A stretch of 64,000 nt of DNA from Acidobacteriota bacterium (GCA_023410055.1 JAEYQK010000007.1:5561-69560); one strand, 5' to 3'. Positions 1-8,501 are shown, counted from the stretch's first letter. Numbers and translations are program-made. Notes: generated from the sequence alone by a model not told the origin.

Positions 1-72
1 GACGGGATTACTCATCAATGTCCTCACAAAACAGGTAGGTTCTCAATTGAAGGTGAACAAACAATTTTAATT

Positions 73-113
73 CAAAAAGAAGAGCCCCTGCTGAGATTCT
101 ACGCCGCAGGGGC
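73..113 (-). terminator. Rho-independent terminator of the alpha-galactosidase gene
   Basis: Seen: an 8-bp perfect stem (GCCCCTGC at 84-91, GCAGGGGC at 106-113) with a 14-nt loop. Read on the - strand it is followed by TCTTCTTTTTG, so it terminates transcripts that come from the gene ending at 163. Bases 1-72 hold nothing else I can recognise. Confidence 0.75.
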
Positions 114-162
114 AATTTCATGATGGAACCAGCGGATACTCTCGATGTGAGCGCTTCGCAGA

Positions 163-1494
163 CTACTTCGTTGCCCTCCACATCACAGCCGCATGCGGGT
201 TCAGGCTGACCTCCACCTTGTCTTTCTTTCCGAGATCCTTGCGTTCCCACAAATCTCGTATTGCGAGCTGCTGTCCCGGAACTCCGATCTGTTCCCAACT
301 GACCGACAACGTCTCCGGTTGTTCGCCGACGTTGAAGATAGCCACGTACTTGTCCGTGCTGTTCGGGACATCGGCCACCCAAGCGATGAAGTTCCCCTTG
401 CGGTACGACTCACGGTTCTTGCTGCTGCTCTGGTTGACCGAAATGATCTCTGGATTCGTGATCAGCGACAGCGCGAATTCGTCGCTCGACGGCAGGTCTC
501 CGCCAAAGATCAGCGGCGAACGGAAGATCGACCACAGCGTCATCACTGTCCGCTGCTCGTCAGGCGTGAACTTGGAGGGTGCGCCTTTGTGCTCCTTATC
601 CGTGACTCTCAGTCTGCCCATGGGCAGCATGTCGGCATCCGGCCAAGTGTTATTCTTGCCGATCTCCCGCTGCCACTCGTGCATGTAGTCAAACTGCTTT
701 CGCAGCAATCTCCAGTCATCCCAGAAGTCGTCCGAGATGCGCCACATCGTGGCGTACTTCTGGAAGAAGGCCGCCTCGGACGCGGGTGCTGGACCCGGCG
801 AAATGCTTAGTACCATCGGACGCCCCGTCTTCTTCATTGCGAGACTCAGCGCCCGCATCTCCGCCGGTTGATACAGATGACTTCCCATGTCGTCGGCCTT
901 CACGAAGTCTACGCCCCACGACGCATACAACTCCGCGATCGAGTCGTAGTAGGCCTGCGAACCCGGCTTAGTCGTGTCCACACCTACCATGTCCGGATTC
1001 CACCGGCATCCGTTCTCCATGTCCGCGATGTCAGCCGCGTGATAAGGCGTGCCTTTGATAGGGACATTCTTCACGACCGCCTGCTTCGGAATTCCGCGCA
1101 TGATATGGATTCCGAACTTCAGTCCCTTCGAGTGAACGTAATCGGCGAGTGCCTTGAAGCCAACACCATTAGCGGCGGAAGGGAAGCGGTTCACCGCTGG
1201 CGTCAACCGTCCGTACTCATCCATCGTCAGCGGTGCACCCGGTTTGTAATCGTGACCCTGCGCGGTGGGCTCATACCACTGAATGTCGACCACGATGTAT
1301 TGCCAGCCATACTTTGCCAGCTTGCTTGCCATGAAGTCGGCATTGGCCTTGACGTCAGCCTCAGTGACGCTGGTGCCGTACGAATCCCAACTGTTCCAAC
1401 CCATGGGAGGCGTCGGCGTAACGGGCGCGTCAGCAGCGGCACAAATAGACATAAGGCAGAAAAGAACGAGAACGGCAAAGATGAACTTTGGCAC
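163..1494 (-). CDS. Secreted alpha-galactosidase, glycoside hydrolase family 27
   Basis: Removes terminal alpha-linked galactose (or a related sugar) from oligosaccharides outside the cytoplasm. The 443-aa product starts with a signal peptide (about residues 1-21, hydrophobic core FIFAVLVLFCLMSICAA). The GH27 signature TPPMGWNSWDSYG follows at about 28-40, as expected for the first strand of the TIM barrel. The nucleophile motif is VDFVKADDMG (about 195-204, D201) and the acid/base region is WRISDDF (251-257). A beta-sandwich C-terminal part with NPHAAVMWR closes the protein. Length is normal for the family. It stands alone, with its own terminator downstream and a 131-bp divergent spacer to the CCA-adding gene. 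Exact substrate cannot be told from sequence; family assignment is firm. Confidence 0.93.
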   Translation of the reverse strand: MPKFIFAVLVLFCLMSICAAADAPVTPTPPMGWNSWDSYGTSVTEADVKANADFMASKLAKYGWQYIVVDIQWYEPTAQGHDYKPGAPLTMDEYGRLTPAVNRFPSAANGVGFKALADYVHSKGLKFGIHIMRGIPKQAVVKNVPIKGTPYHAADIADMENGCRWNPDMVGVDTTKPGSQAYYDSIAELYASWGVDFVKADDMGSHLYQPAEMRALSLAMKKTGRPMVLSISPGPAPASEAAFFQKYATMWRISDDFWDDWRLLRKQFDYMHEWQREIGKNNTWPDADMLPMGRLRVTDKEHKGAPSKFTPDEQRTVMTLWSIFRSPLIFGGDLPSSDEFALSLITNPEIISVNQSSSKNRESYRKGNFIAWVADVPNSTDKYVAIFNVGEQPETLSVSWEQIGVPGQQLAIRDLWERKDLGKKDKVEVSLNPHAAVMWRATK

Positions 1495-1625
1495 GATGGG
1501 CCTCCGGGATGTGGCTGAAAACGATTACAAATCTACACAACCGCTTCTCTCCTGACAACATGCTTCGGCACGGTAGCGCCCGGCGCACATTCGGTTATCT
1601 GGAGGAACGATAATATGATCTGAGT

Positions 1626-3026
1626 ATGCCGACCAAACAGGCTGCGGTTGAGATCATCCGGGAGCTGCGCGCGAAGGGATACGAGGCGTATCTGGCAGGC
1701 GGCTGTGTGCGCGATCTGCTGCTGGGGCGCGAGCCGGCGGATTATGACGTAGCCACTAGCGCAAAGCCGGATGAGGTTATGCGTATCTTCCCGCGGACGT
1801 TTGCAGTGGGAGCGCAGTTTGGGGTCGTGTTGGTGCCCGTCAGGGGTGAGATGCAGGTCTCTGCGGATGATGATCTTCCGCTGAGTGTGGAGCAGCTTCC
1901 GAGCCCTCACGCGAAGGTTGTGGAGGTTGCGACCTTTCGAAGCGATGGGCTGTATACGGATGGGAGACATCCGGATGAAGTGAAATTTTCCAGCAGTCCT
2001 AAAGAGGATGTGCAGCGGCGAGATTTCACGATCAACGGGCTGCTGCTAGACCCGCTGGACGACAATCGCATTCTGGACTTCGTGGGCGGACGAGCGGACA
2101 TCGAAGCGCGCGTTGTGCGCACGATCGGAGATCCAGAAAAGCGGTTCAACGAAGATAAGTTGCGGCTACTGCGAGCGGTACGGTTTGCGGCGCGATTCGA
2201 TTACGAGATCGAAACCAGCACTTTCGAGGTTATGCGGAGGTTGGCACCGCAGATACATCAGGTAAGCCGCGAGCGCGTGCGGGACGAGCTTAGCAAGATG
2301 CTGATCGAAGGATCAGCGCGGCGAGCGTTCGAGCTTCTTGATGCGTCCGCGCTTCTGCATGAAGTATTGCCGGAAGTCGAGCGGATGAAAGGCGTGGCGC
2401 AGCCTCCGCAGTTCCATCCAGAGGGCGATGTATGGGTGCACACGCTGATGCTGCTGGAGATGCTACCCAAGCCTACGTCGAAGACACTGGCGTGGGGCGC
2501 GCTTTTGCATGATGTGGGCAAGCCGCCTACTTTTCGAGTGGCGCCTGATCGAATCCGGTTTGACGGGCACGTTGAAGTTGGCGTCGCGATCGCGGCTGAG
2601 ATCTGCAGACGACTGCGCTTTTCGAATGACGAGACGGAGCAGATCAAGGCGCTCGTCGAGAACCACATGAAATTCGCAGATGTGATGCGAATGCGGGAAT
2701 CGACATTGAAGCGTTTCTTGCGCCTGCCGAAATTTGACGAGCATCTGGCGCTGCACCGCATCGATTGCTTAGGTAGTCATGCGAACCTGGAGCTTTACGA
2801 GTTTGCGCGGGAGAAGTACGAACAGACTCCGGTGGAAGTTGTTCGTCCAAAGCCGCTAGTCAATGGCAGAGACCTGATCGCAATGGGACTGAAGCCCAGC
2901 TCGGCGTTCAAGGAAATCCTCATTGCAACTGAAGACGCACAACTCGAAGGTGCGCTTCGCAGCAAGGAAGAAGCCTTTAATTTTGTACGGCAGTTGCTGA
3001 TGAGCAACCCCGAGTTGAACGGCTAA
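1626..3026 (+). CDS. cca: CCA tRNA nucleotidyltransferase with HD domain
   Basis: Adds or repairs the 3' CCA end of tRNAs in the cytoplasm. The 466-aa protein shows the class II nucleotidyltransferase signature LAGGCVRDLLLG (23-34), the metal-binding DYDVAT (39-44) and the conserved RRDFTINGLLLDP (131-143), followed by the RNA/primer-binding region with EDKLRLLRAVRFAARF. An HD domain follows, with GALLHDVGK at about 291-299; HD versions usually also have phosphohydrolase activity. A poly(A) polymerase of the same superfamily is the main alternative; the length and HD domain favour a bacterial CCA enzyme. Translation starts at the ATG at 1626, preceded by GGAGG about 20 bases upstream and an AT-rich GATAAT at 1609-1614. 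It converges with the response regulator gene across 48 bp. Confidence 0.9.
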   Translation: MPTKQAAVEIIRELRAKGYEAYLAGGCVRDLLLGREPADYDVATSAKPDEVMRIFPRTFAVGAQFGVVLVPVRGEMQVSADDDLPLSVEQLPSPHAKVVEVATFRSDGLYTDGRHPDEVKFSSSPKEDVQRRDFTINGLLLDPLDDNRILDFVGGRADIEARVVRTIGDPEKRFNEDKLRLLRAVRFAARFDYEIETSTFEVMRRLAPQIHQVSRERVRDELSKMLIEGSARRAFELLDASALLHEVLPEVERMKGVAQPPQFHPEGDVWVHTLMLLEMLPKPTSKTLAWGALLHDVGKPPTFRVAPDRIRFDGHVEVGVAIAAEICRRLRFSNDETEQIKALVENHMKFADVMRMRESTLKRFLRLPKFDEHLALHRIDCLGSHANLELYEFAREKYEQTPVEVVRPKPLVNGRDLIAMGLKPSSAFKEILIATEDAQLEGALRSKEEAFNFVRQLLMSNPELNG

Positions 3027-3074
3027 CACTTTCTTCCAGGCTTAAGACCGCCTGATCAGCCAAACGCCTTGGTA

Positions 3075-4484
3075 TTACGCCATGGGCTTGAGCATGCTCG
3101 CGGCTTCGTCGTGAGGATCGATGCTGTACTGCCGAATTTTGTAGAGGAGCGCTTTGTAGCTGATGTTCAACATGCGGGCCGCTTCCTTGCGGTTCCACCG
3201 GGCATGTTCGAGGGCTTCGCTGATGGCCTGCATCTCGGCTTCATCCTTCAAGCCACGGACGAGGGACTTGAGGTCAGGCGTCTCATTGGGGCGTTTCACG
3301 AACGGGGCGCCCGGCATGGAAGAGTTCTGCGGATCGAGTTCACTAATGATGAGCTTCTCGTCGCCGAGAATAATGTAACGCTTTACGAGGTTTTCCAACT
3401 CGCGCAAGTTTCCGGGCCAATGGTAGTGGCAGCAAGCGTCGAGCAGTTCTTGCGAGATATCGAGCGGAGGTCTCGAGAATCGTTCCGACAACATCGACAT
3501 GAAATGTTTCAGCAGCAGAGGTATTTCTTCACGCCGCTCGCGGAGTGGAGGCAGGTGCATCGTGAATGCGTTGAGGCGATAGTAGAGGTCCTCGCGGAGA
3601 CGCTTAGAGGCAATCGCCTGCTGGATGTTGATGTTGGTCGCCGCCAGAATACGGACGTCCACGGATATTGTCTTTCGCCCACCCAAACGGGAGAACTCCT
3701 GATCCTGCAAGACCTGAAGCAGCTTTGCCTGAAGCGAGGTCGGCATCTCGCCGATTTCATCGAGGAGGATTGTGCCGTGATTGCACAGTTCGAATTTGCC
3801 GGGCTTGGGCTTATTGGCTCCGGTGAAGGCGCCTGGCTCATAGCCGAACAGTTCGCTTTCGAGGAGATCCGAAGGCAGGGCAGCACAGTTGACCTTGAGG
3901 AACGTGCGATGAGCGCGGGGCGAAAGTTTGTGGATTAGCCTGGCGACGACTTCTTTTCCTGTTCCGCTTTCTCCCAACATGAGTACAGGGACGTTGATTT
4001 TGGCGATCTGAGCGGCTTGCGCGCGCACTTTGCGCATGGCAGGGCTGGCGGCGACAAAGAAGAGGTCGGGAGAAAGCTCTTCCTGGTCTGGCGCGAGAGA
4101 TGTTCTTGCAGGCTGTCTCTTTTCGAGGCAGCGTGAAAGAGCGGATTGAAGCTCGGCTTCCTGAAAGGGCTTTGTCAAATAGTCTCGCGCACCCAAGTGA
4201 ATGGCATCGACAATCTTGCGGGTGGCGCTGATGCAAGAGAGCATGATGACCTTGATTCCGGGACGCAGGTGCTGAAGGCGGCCGAGAGTTTCAAGACCGT
4301 CCATCCCGGGCATGAGGAGGTCGAGGAGGACGACCTCCGGCGCTGGGCCACGAATTACGGCATCAAGCGCGTCAGTGCCGTTGCTAACGGTTTCAACTTC
4401 GTAGGAGTTCAACTCGAGCAGGGTGCGCAGGTATGCGAGCATTCCTGGTTCGTCATCAACAACGAGAATTCGTGCCTGGCCCAT
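3075..4484 (-). CDS. Sigma-54-dependent response regulator, NtrC family
   Basis: DNA-binding activator that remodels sigma-54 RNA polymerase when phosphorylated. From the chosen start (MGQARILV, 469 aa) it has a receiver domain (about 1-120, phospho-acceptor Asp in VVLLDLLMPGMDG), an AAA+ domain with Walker A GESGTGKE, the sigma-54 contact loop GAFTGA and Walker B LLDEIGEMP, and a C-terminal Fis-type helix-turn-helix (WNRKEAARMLNISYKALLYK). A TTG 24 bases upstream is in frame but the ATG at 4484 has GAGGGGAA directly before it. The kinase gene lies just upstream on the same strand with only ~20 bp between them, so the two are very likely an operon and a cognate pair. Targets are unknown; the EPS locus next door is an obvious candidate. 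Confidence 0.93.
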   Translation of the reverse strand: MGQARILVVDDEPGMLAYLRTLLELNSYEVETVSNGTDALDAVIRGPAPEVVLLDLLMPGMDGLETLGRLQHLRPGIKVIMLSCISATRKIVDAIHLGARDYLTKPFQEAELQSALSRCLEKRQPARTSLAPDQEELSPDLFFVAASPAMRKVRAQAAQIAKINVPVLMLGESGTGKEVVARLIHKLSPRAHRTFLKVNCAALPSDLLESELFGYEPGAFTGANKPKPGKFELCNHGTILLDEIGEMPTSLQAKLLQVLQDQEFSRLGGRKTISVDVRILAATNINIQQAIASKRLREDLYYRLNAFTMHLPPLRERREEIPLLLKHFMSMLSERFSRPPLDISQELLDACCHYHWPGNLRELENLVKRYIILGDEKLIISELDPQNSSMPGAPFVKRPNETPDLKSLVRGLKDEAEMQAISEALEHARWNRKEAARMLNISYKALLYKIRQYSIDPHDEAASMLKPMA

Positions 4485-4504
4485 TTCCCCTCTGTTGCGG
4501 ATTC

Positions 4505-5419
4505 TCAAAAAGGCTTTAACGGTAAAAAGAAACAGAATTTACTGCCCGAACCGAGCTCACTCTCTACCCAGATCTTCCCACGCTGCACCTGCACGAGCCG
4601 CTTTGCGATTGCGAGGCCCAACCCAGTACCTACCGCGTTATTATCCGAGGGCCGGAAGCTGACGAAGTCTTCGAAGATCTCATGATGAAACTCGGCAGGT
4701 ATTCCGGGGCCGGTGTCGGCGACACAGATCTTAACGGCGTTGGGGGCCGACTCGGATAAACGGCGCTGTTCGATTACGCTGCTGGGAAGCTGACGTGAGC
4801 GGCGTTCCCAGATGTGGAGGTCGGCAGTGAGCCAAACGGTACCTCCAGGCGGAGTGGAAAGGAATGCGTTTTCGATCAAACTGGAGACGATGCGTTGAAC
4901 CTTGTGATAGTCAAATTCGAACTCGATAGATACATCCGCCCCTGCAAAGTAGAGTGCGACACCCTTGTCCTGGAAGCGGGCCAACCAGATGCTGTAAACG
5001 TCCCTGAGGCACTCAATCAGGTTTCCGGGAACAAACTCCGCAGCAAGGGCCCCGGTTTCGAAGGAACTGAATGTAAGGAAGTTCTGGATAAAGTCTTGAA
5101 GGCGCAAGCTGTTTGAGTGCATTGCGCGAAGGACCTGTAGCTGCTTTTCACTTACGGGCCCAAGACGACTGCTAAGCAGCAGTTCCAGATAGCCGGTCAT
5201 AATGGCCAGCTGCGTTTTCATCTCGTGGGCGGCAGAAGCGAGTGCCACTGTGCGGCGCTGGTTATCCTCTCGAAGACGCGTATAGCTCTCAATTAACTCC
5301 TGAAAACTGAGCTGCGCTACCTCATCGGAGACGCCTGACATGCATAGCGCTGGGTGCTTGCCCTCCTGCGGACGAGATTCGAGTGCGTGTTGTGCGGAAG
5401 ACTGAGGCATGGCGCGCAT
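4505..5419 (-). CDS. Sensor histidine kinase, partner of the sigma-54 response regulator
   Basis: Phosphorylates the neighbouring NtrC-type regulator. The 304-aa protein has no membrane segment or recognisable sensor domain; about 45 N-terminal residues precede a short helix with LIESYTRLREDNQRRT. The HisKA phospho-acceptor is in SAAHEMKTQLAIMTGYLELL (about 62-81). The HATPase domain has an N-box-like LIENAFLSTPPGG, the G1 box VADTGPGIP and the G2 box GTGLGLAIAKRLV. Kinases that read an internal or partner-derived signal often look like this. The gene ends about 20 bp before the regulator gene starts. About 270 bp separate it from the divergent PilZ gene. Confidence 0.9.
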   Translation of the reverse strand: MRAMPQSSAQHALESRPQEGKHPALCMSGVSDEVAQLSFQELIESYTRLREDNQRRTVALASAAHEMKTQLAIMTGYLELLLSSRLGPVSEKQLQVLRAMHSNSLRLQDFIQNFLTFSSFETGALAAEFVPGNLIECLRDVYSIWLARFQDKGVALYFAGADVSIEFEFDYHKVQRIVSSLIENAFLSTPPGGTVWLTADLHIWERRSRQLPSSVIEQRRLSESAPNAVKICVADTGPGIPAEFHHEIFEDFVSFRPSDNNAVGTGLGLAIAKRLVQVQRGKIWVESELGSGSKFCFFLPLKPF

Positions 5420-5690
5420 AGCATTCCCGCGAAGGCTCGGCGCGACGGTAACCTTCTACGGGAACACTCGTCTGCACCATTGGACACGGATTGTATGCAG
5501 CTGGTTGCCAGAAGCATTACAAGTGTGCAAGGAAGGTCATCGCCGAGAGAGCGGGAGGCACGCAACGAAGACAACAAGGATTAAGAGGGAGATACTAGAA
5601 CGCGCCGAGTTATCGAGCTGTAATTGTGCTTCTGCTGAATCTGAGAGCATGTGTCGAAAATGGCGGTGAAAATGCAGAGCTGGAATAGGT

Positions 5691-6059
5691 ATGGCGCAGG
5701 CTCAGGGAATCGAGATCAATAGACGGCAATGGGAGAGACGGCAATGGGAGCGCATACCAGTGCCCGTGCCGGTCTTCGTGCGCGGACTGGATGAAAACGG
5801 TGGTGCGTTTCAGGAATTTACGACGGCACTAAACATCAGCGCAGGGGGAGTGGCGTTCATGTTGCGGCACCGGCCTGCAAAATTTGACGCACCGTTGGTG
5901 GTGGAGATCCCGGCCGCGCCGGGCCCACATGCGAAGGAAGCAGTTCGGCGAATCGAGGGAGTATTGACGCGGATTGACGTGGTTCTCGGATGGTATCTGT
6001 GCGGTCTGCAATATGGGCAGCCGCTGCTACCAGAGAGTCAGTGCCGACCTAAAGAGTGA
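5691..6059 (+). CDS. PilZ domain protein, putative c-di-GMP receptor
   Basis: A 122-aa single-domain protein. The PilZ signature is visible: arginines in RRQWERIPVPVPVFV near the N-terminus (the RxxxR c-di-GMP motif region, about 11-28) and NISAGGVAFML (about 46-56), matching the family's D/NxSxxG. PilZ proteins bind cyclic di-GMP and change the activity of a partner, very often in polysaccharide export or motility. It sits between the two-component pair and the sigma-54 activator that opens the EPS locus, so a role in turning EPS production on by c-di-GMP is plausible but inferred. The N-terminal repeat RRQWERRQWER comes from a short DNA duplication (acggcaatgggag twice at about 5724-5750). 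Confidence 0.85.
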   Translation: MAQAQGIEINRRQWERRQWERIPVPVPVFVRGLDENGGAFQEFTTALNISAGGVAFMLRHRPAKFDAPLVVEIPAAPGPHAKEAVRRIEGVLTRIDVVLGWYLCGLQYGQPLLPESQCRPKE

Positions 6060-6169
6060 AAACATCTTCACACGGGCTGAGCCAAGCCGGGCCCGGTTAC
6101 TAGCTTCCTGGTTGATTATTTCCGTTTCCGAGTTGGGCGCCTAAGTCGATCAAATACAGACACATGCGT

Positions 6170-6197
6170 CCAGCAAAGGTGGTTCAAGCTTTGCTGG
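6170..6197. promoter_or_regulatory. Perfect 9-bp inverted repeat, candidate activator site upstream of the sigma-54 promoter
   Basis: Seen: CCAGCAAAG (6170-6178) and CTTTGCTGG (6189-6197), a perfect inverted repeat with a 10-bp spacer, no T-run after it. It lies about 25-50 bp upstream of the -24 box. Its position suits an upstream binding site for an activator, but these usually lie further away, so the role is a guess. Confidence 0.45.
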
Positions 6198-6207
6198 GGA
6201 TAGTGGT

Positions 6208-6229
6208 TGAACAGAGATTTGGCTGTTCA
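6208..6229. promoter_or_regulatory. Perfect 7-bp inverted repeat overlapping the -24 box
   Basis: Seen: TGAACAG (6208-6214) and CTGTTCA (6223-6229) with an 8-bp spacer. It overlaps the sigma-54 -24 element, so a protein bound here would block or modulate polymerase binding. The binding protein is unknown. Confidence 0.45.
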
Positions 6230-6235
6230 GGTGCA
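6220..6235 (+). promoter_or_regulatory. Sigma-54 (-24/-12) promoter in front of the EPS activator gene
   Basis: Seen: TGGC (6220-6223), eight bases, then TGCA (6232-6235), which places GG and GC exactly 10 bases apart as sigma-54 promoters require. A start site near 6246 would give a leader of about 36 nt before the gene at 6282, which itself encodes a sigma-54 activator. Autoregulation is the simplest reading. Confidence 0.6.
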
Positions 6236-6281
6236 ATGATTTACAGATGGCGAAGTCTAGCTTCGAGTGGGTTGAAAGAAT

Positions 6282-7331
6282 ATGGCTTCTTTAGCAACAG
6301 GAAATACGCCGTTTAGACTGCCTCCGGACAACGTGATATTCGGGACGTCCGAGGCGATGAAGTCGGTCTGTTCAAAACTTGAGAGAGTGGCAGCGGCCAA
6401 TCTGCCGATTCTTATACAGGGAGAGAGCGGAACCGGTAAGGAGATAATTGCGCGGATCATACATGCGCGGTCGCCGTGGCAAGCGGGACCTTTCGTAAAA
6501 GTGAATTGTCCTGCAATACCCGGGACTTTGCTTGAGAGCGAGTTGTTCGGATATGAACAGGGCGCGTTTACGGGGGCATCTGGATCAAAGCCGGGTCGAG
6601 TTGAGTTTGCACATCGCGGGACCCTTTTTCTTGACGAGATCGCCGAGATGGATCCGACGCTGCAGGCGAAGTTGCTTCAATTGCTCCAGGATGGGCAGTT
6701 CTGCAGGATCGGTGCGCAGGAAGACAAGAAGGTAGAAGTCCGGGTGGTGTGCTCGACGAATCGGAACCTGCAAGACGAGATCGATGTGGGGAATTTTCGG
6801 CAGGATCTCTTCTATCGAATTAATGTTCTGCAGATACAATTGCCGCCGCTTCGGGAAAGGAAAGAGGACATCCCACTGCTCGTAGGGTATCTGTTGGACT
6901 TGTACAACGAGAAATACAACTGCCAGGTGCGGCCTCTATCGGCACAGTTGATCCGGATGTTGCAGGAGTACCACTGGCCCGGCAATATTCGCGAGTTGGA
7001 AAACCTTGTGAAAAGATACGTGATCCTCGGGACTGACGATGCGATCACGACGGAGCTATTGAGTCGTGAACAGACGCATTTCAAACCGGAGATCCCACTC
7101 GATGGCGCTGTTTCGCTCAAGAAGTTGACTCGACAGGCGGTAAGAGAACTTGAGCGACAAGTAATTTTGCGATCACTGCAAGCAAACAACTGGAACCGCA
7201 AGCGCGTGGCTCGGGCGCTGAGCATCAGCTATCGTGCACTGCTGTACAAGATCCGTGATGCAGGCCTGTCGTCGAATCGGGGGTCTCGGCGCGCCGCGGC
7301 GGCGGGTGCTGAAAATGACAGGGCCGCATGA
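6282..7331 (+). CDS. Sigma-54-dependent transcriptional activator without a receiver domain
   Basis: Activates sigma-54 promoters, here most likely those of the EPS locus. The 349-aa protein begins almost directly with the AAA+ domain: Walker A GESGTGKE (about 47-54), sigma-54 contact loop GAFTGA (about 94-99), Walker B LFLDEIAEM (about 116-124) and the arginine-finger region REDLFYRINVLQIQLPPLRER-like. A Fis-type helix-turn-helix (NWNRKRVARALSISYRALLY) lies near the C-terminus, followed by an Ala/Gly/Arg-rich tail. It lacks any N-terminal sensory or receiver domain, so control must be by its level or by a partner. A sigma-54 promoter and two inverted repeats lie upstream. Its AAA+ and HTH regions closely resemble those of the 3075-4484 regulator. 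A terminator follows 37 bp after the stop. Confidence 0.93.
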   Translation: MASLATGNTPFRLPPDNVIFGTSEAMKSVCSKLERVAAANLPILIQGESGTGKEIIARIIHARSPWQAGPFVKVNCPAIPGTLLESELFGYEQGAFTGASGSKPGRVEFAHRGTLFLDEIAEMDPTLQAKLLQLLQDGQFCRIGAQEDKKVEVRVVCSTNRNLQDEIDVGNFRQDLFYRINVLQIQLPPLRERKEDIPLLVGYLLDLYNEKYNCQVRPLSAQLIRMLQEYHWPGNIRELENLVKRYVILGTDDAITTELLSREQTHFKPEIPLDGAVSLKKLTRQAVRELERQVILRSLQANNWNRKRVARALSISYRALLYKIRDAGLSSNRGSRRAAAAGAENDRAA

Positions 7332-7367
7332 ACGAACCTTCGGAATAGAAGAGCATGGGGGTATGCG

Positions 7368-7398
7368 ACGGATCCCATGAACTGGGGTCCGTTTTCTC
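7368..7398 (+). terminator. Rho-independent terminator after the activator gene
   Basis: Seen: ACGGATCCC (7368-7376) pairs with GGGGTCCGT (7384-7392) with one G-U pair and a 7-nt loop, followed directly by TTTCTCTTTC. It ends the activator transcript, or acts as an attenuator if transcription continues into the leader of the antiterminator gene. Confidence 0.7.
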
Positions 7399-7447
7399 TT
7401 TCCTCCTCTTTCCTTATCTCTTTGCTTCTTCTTCTTCTCTTTCCTTG
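7392..7447 (+). other. 55-nt polypyrimidine tract in the EPS leader
   Basis: Seen: after the terminator hairpin about 55 bases are almost pure C/T, with a single G and a single A near the middle (ttatctctttgctt). A G-poor, pyrimidine-rich RNA is the kind of sequence Rho can load on; it could also just extend the terminator's T-tract. Function unproven. Confidence 0.5.
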
Positions 7448-7897
7448 ACTATCCCTGCGAGACAGTATGAGCAGTTTCTTCTCAAAGTAGGTGTCGCAGT
7501 ACCCAAAAAGAGTTCATCTGCATGAAATTGATTTGCGCAGTAAGGAAAGTTTTGCGTTTTTGTGCTTCTGGAAACCGCAGAGCGCTAATGAGGGCCTAAT
7601 ACCTACGCGACGAGCGGGTTACAGGCGGGTCTACAGCGATTCGAATGGGAAACAATGTGGACCGCTGTGCGCTGATTTGCAGCTATTGCGGGTTCTATCG
7701 GTAGTCGAGAAACAGGGCGTTGCCGTGTCAAAACAGTGTGCTACTCGCTGTATTTCAGCTGGTTACGCCGTCTCGCCGATTTGCCGCAAATTGGCCTGCA
7801 ATGGTAGTGCTCGTGCACGGCAACTCTGGGCAGGTGGTCAACGCTCCAATACACGAAGCCGGAGCGCGATATCAACTTGTGAATGTGGGGGCGACGA
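7399..7897 (+). promoter_or_regulatory. Long leader upstream of the antiterminator gene
   Basis: About 500 bases with no convincing gene: the open frames here (for example 7491-7967) have odd composition and match nothing I know. A weak sigma-54-like TGG-N10-GC at 7658-7672 fits 8 of 12 consensus positions and is only suggestive. UpxY proteins of Bacteroides act on the untranslated leader of their own capsule operon, so a long leader is expected here by analogy. Confidence 0.4.
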
Positions 7898-8461
7898 ATG
7901 CAGGAAGGCACTATTCAGCTGGTCAGGAACGATGCGTTGCAGGCTGGCGAAATGTTGCAGGAGTTGATCGCTGTGCCCCGGTGGTACGCGGTTTACACGT
8001 TTCCGAGGCATGAGAAGGCAGTAGCCGGACAACTGAAGATGAAGTCGGTGGAAGCCTATCTTCCGTTGTTCGAGCGCTTGAACCGATGGAAAGATCGAAT
8101 GGCCCGCGTGCAGTTGCCGTTGTTTCCGGGATATGTGTTTGCTCGAATCCCGCTGAAGGATCGAGTGAAAGTACTGGAGTCGCAGGGAGTGCTTCGGCTG
8201 GTTGGCTTCAATGGGCATCCAACTCCGCTGCCCGAAGGTGAAATCGAAGCCTTGAGGAGCTTTCTTTCTTGCAGGAAGGCGGAGCCGTTTCCGTATCTGA
8301 CCGTGGGGAAGCGGATTGAAGTGAAGGTTGGCCCACTTGCCGGATTGGAAGGGGTCGTAGTAAGACGCAAAGGGAAAATGAGAATAGTGGTTTCAATTGA
8401 TTCGATCCAGCGTTCTATCGCCTTGGAACTGGAAGCGGCGGACGTGAGATTGATTGCGTGA
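7898..8461 (+). CDS. UpxY/NusG-like transcription antiterminator
   Basis: A specialised NusG paralogue that travels with RNA polymerase and stops premature termination in long polysaccharide operons. The 187-aa product has the NusG N-terminal domain (WYAVYTFPRHEKAVAGQL at about 29-46, then LPLFPGYVFARI) and a C-terminal KOW segment (VGPLAGLEGVVVRRKGK). The family is known as UpxY in Bacteroides and RfaH/LoaP elsewhere. An in-frame ATG at 7883 also exists, but the ATG at 7898 has GGGGG seven bases upstream and is preferred. It is the first gene of the EPS biosynthesis run and is followed closely by the epimerase gene, so it probably controls the ~30-kb transcript behind it. Confidence 0.88.
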   Translation: MQEGTIQLVRNDALQAGEMLQELIAVPRWYAVYTFPRHEKAVAGQLKMKSVEAYLPLFERLNRWKDRMARVQLPLFPGYVFARIPLKDRVKVLESQGVLRLVGFNGHPTPLPEGEIEALRSFLSCRKAEPFPYLTVGKRIEVKVGPLAGLEGVVVRRKGKMRIVVSIDSIQRSIALELEAADVRLIA

Positions 8462-8501
8462 CTTAAACTTTTTTGAACCAGTCCAGATTGTTAGGGCGGC
8501 G

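Noticed and set aside
7491..7967. 158-codon open frame in the leader before the antiterminator
   Set aside because: Cys/Arg-rich, no recognisable motif, overlaps the start of the antiterminator gene, no ribosome site.
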